Source of the DNA: Natronobacterium gregoryi SP2 | GTDB lineage: Archaea; Halobacteriota; Halobacteria; Halobacteriales; Natrialbaceae | DNA: 64,000 nucleotides | NCBI RefSeq assembly: GCF_000230715.2 | Contig: NC_019792.1 | Span: forward strand, 1,736,001 to 1,800,000 | Reading direction: 5' to 3' | Part shown: in pieces, positions 62,787-64,000 of the stretch | How the letters are laid out: the number at the start of each line of letters is the position of its first letter | Numbering within the stretch: position 1 is the stretch's first letter | Notes under the pieces: model-generated | Database searches by the model: none | What the model saw: the letters and a program-made list of their open reading frames with translations, nothing else | Told to the model about the DNA's origin: nothing | Program-made: the position numbers and the translations under genes

Positions 62787-63695
62787 GTGATGCGTCAGCA
62801 TCACCCGACTATGTTCCCAGTTGAAGTGTTTCGCTCAGAGGCGAGCGCCGCGAACCTGCTGGAGCAGGTTCGCTGGCGCGAGGGCCTCCAGTGCCCGCGC
62901 TGCCAGTCTGAATCGGTGATCAAGTACGGCAGCTATCGAGAGTATCAGCGGTATCGCTGTAAAAATTGTGGACGCACGTTCAACGACAAGACCGGCACGA
63001 TCTTCGCGCACGCGAAGATCGGCCTTGACAAGCTGTTGTTCGCGTTCTACTCGTTGCTCCGATTCAACACGAGTATCCGCCAGTTAGACGCTGAAATTGA
63101 CGTCTCCTACCGATCGCTTCACCGGCGCGTCGAGCGTTTCGCCAGAACGCTCGACGCGCCTCAGCTCGATCTCGTTGGCCCCGTCGAGATCGATGAGTTC
63201 TACGTTTCTGCCGGAAAGAAAGGCCGCGAGCGCGACCAGGAGTCGCGCTCGCGTGGTCTCTCGAAACGTGGCAGAGGAAACTACGACGAAGACAAGCCAC
63301 CTGTGTTTGTCCTCGTTGATCGCGGTAGCGATCAGCGATACGTCATCCCGTCGAAATCCGCCGACGAATCGGCTGTGCGACTCCTCCTCGATTCCCACGA
63401 GGAGGAGTCGCTGACAGTCTATACCGACGGCTTTCGTGCCTACGACCCGTTAGAGACGGACGAAACGTACCAGCGAGAAGCGGTTATTCACGTCGAGGGA
63501 GAGTACGTTGATGGAGATGTACACGTGAATACGTGCGAGAGCCACGCGTCGCTGGCGCGACGGTGGCTCTCGCCGCATCGAGGTATCTCGAAGGACAAAC
63601 TCACCACGTATCTCAGACTCTTCGAATTTCGTCGGAAAATCCTACGCAAACCCGGTCGAAAAGCCCTGAAAGACATCGTTCGAACTGTTCTCTGA
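62787..63695 (+). CDS. IS1595-family transposase
   Basis: A 302-residue transposase. The N-terminal zinc ribbon has LQCPRCQSESVIKYGSYREYQRYRCKNCGRTFND (two C-x2-C pairs), then a helical region with SIRQLDAEIDVSYRSLHRRV, and the DDE domain: VGPVEIDEFYVSAGKKGRERD (first Asp), LTVYTDGFRAYDPL (second Asp) and HVNTCESHASLARRWLSPHRGISKDKLTTYLRLFEFRRK (third, with the ISXO2-type N/E region). Length and motifs are complete. Start ATG at 62787 or 62790. Confidence 0.93.
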   Translation: MMRQHHPTMFPVEVFRSEASAANLLEQVRWREGLQCPRCQSESVIKYGSYREYQRYRCKNCGRTFNDKTGTIFAHAKIGLDKLLFAFYSLLRFNTSIRQLDAEIDVSYRSLHRRVERFARTLDAPQLDLVGPVEIDEFYVSAGKKGRERDQESRSRGLSKRGRGNYDEDKPPVFVLVDRGSDQRYVIPSKSADESAVRLLLDSHEEESLTVYTDGFRAYDPLETDETYQREAVIHVEGEYVDGDVHVNTCESHASLARRWLSPHRGISKDKLTTYLRLFEFRRKILRKPGRKALKDIVRTVL

Positions 63696-63698
63696 CTC

Positions 63699-63723
63699 AC
63701 CAACAATGTCCTTCACAAGAGCG
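63699..63723 (-). repeat. Right terminal inverted repeat of the IS1595-type element
   Basis: Reverse complement of the left repeat at 21 of 25 positions (CGCTCTTGTGAAGGACATTG on the minus strand, followed by TTGGT). Confidence 0.75.
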
Positions 63724-64000
63724 TATAGTAAAGTCTGCTTAGGAGTTCTTCATACTCCTGTATATTAAAATGACAATCTATTGAATGGCATACTTTAACC
63801 CACTCTTTCGTTCCGGGTGACCATGTTGATCACAACTCTACAGGTGATGCACCACGTAAACCGTATGATACGGTCCTCGCTTCTCCACCTGGTACAACAC
63901 CGGCCAAATCGGGGCCACGATACGTGCACGCAGTGTCCGCCCGAGATATTTTCGCTGGGGGAAGCGAGATACTACCAGTGCGTCACATCCAGGTCACGAT
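63724..64000. other. Window edge, AT-rich then coding-like
   Basis: The first ~110 bp are AT-rich with nothing recognisable. From 63838 a minus-strand frame looks protein-like; see the separate entry. Confidence 0.4.
63838..63993 (-). pseudogene. Possible C-terminal fragment of a protein gene
   Basis: A minus-strand frame ends at TAG (63838-63840) with VLYQVEKRGPYHTVYVVHHL preceded by CDALVVSRFPQRKYLGRTLRARIVAPIWP. It looks like genuine protein sequence rather than a shadow. A TGA in the same frame at 63993-63997 means it is either a short fragment, a degraded gene or a misread. I do not recognise the family. Confidence 0.3.

Larger units (their letters stand above)
62724..63723 (+). mobile_element. 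IS1595-family insertion sequence (1000 bp)
   Basis: Bounded by the 25-bp imperfect terminal inverted repeats at 62724-62748 and 63699-63723, which span exactly 1000 bp. It contains one transposase gene. No clear 8-bp target duplication is visible at these ends, so the boundaries may be off by a few bases or the flanks have diverged. Confidence 0.75.

Overview
This window is a GC-rich chromosomal segment of an extremely halophilic archaeon (class Halobacteria; the gene style suggests a Natrialbaceae-like genus, which is inference). The evidence is acidic proteins rich in D, E, V and T, archaeal TBP, eIF1A, RadA and an RFC subunit, Tat-type halocyanins, many UspA proteins, a sensory rhodopsin II/HtrII pair, a Bat-like HTH regulator and haloarchaeal IS630, IS1595 and TnpB-type mobile elements. 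No rRNA, tRNA or CRISPR array was seen.

Layout. 1-5 kb: a repeated UspA + PiT phosphate-permease pair on the minus strand, bracketed by two related membrane coiled-coil proteins; the left one has a 36-bp tandem repeat and the right one looks frameshifted. 5-16 kb: housekeeping and metabolism (hisA, MFS exporter, halocyanin, aminotransferase, eIF1A, DUF460 protein, UspA, SDR, a halocyanin-like protein lacking copper ligands, cysE). 16-26 kb: phosphoesterase, purO, radA, PQQ-type propeller, PspAB-like protein, F420-type oxidoreductase, SWIM protein, acyl-CoA dehydrogenase, UspA, hjc and a CPBP protease. 26.6-32.5 kb: a 1517-residue LOV/PAS/GAF/Bat/HTH regulator divergent from a HalOD1 protein and a receiver-PAS protein across a poly-G tract. 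32.7-37.5 kb: AhcY-type hydrolase and SAH/MTA deaminase around a secreted repeat protein, then an FkbM methyltransferase.

37.8-40.7 kb is a nested mobile locus. A gutted TnpB element (DUF2080 gene, 13 codons of tnpB, tnpB tail and a hairpin-rich, omega-RNA-like 3' region) has taken two IS630-type insertions. Both can be delimited to the base by TA target duplications, and the second splits an 8-bp stem exactly in its loop. 40.8-46 kb: SpoIIM-like protein, copper ATPase, a DUF411 lipoprotein frame with no start codon, and small membrane and wHTH proteins. 46.1-47.9 kb is an acetyl-CoA synthetase pseudogene. 48-52.8 kb: hisG, small wHTH proteins, a potassium-channel-like protein, tbp and a tRNA G10 methyltransferase.

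52.9-59.2 kb is the most distinctive region. A large chemotaxis transducer, an acyl-CoA thioesterase and the htrII-sopII operon lie between two clusters of short palindromic elements with CTAG ends (five copies in three types, 88 and 110 bp). One copy supplies the stop codon of the neighbouring RFC gene, and related copies differ in their central stems by paired changes, which suggests selection on structure. The window ends with rfc, a DUF7282 surface protein, RNase Z, an IS1595 element (1000 bp between its imperfect repeats) and an uninformative edge.

Functionally the segment combines light and redox sensing (SRII/HtrII, LOV-Bat), phosphate uptake with stress proteins, SAH recycling, copper export and core information processing.
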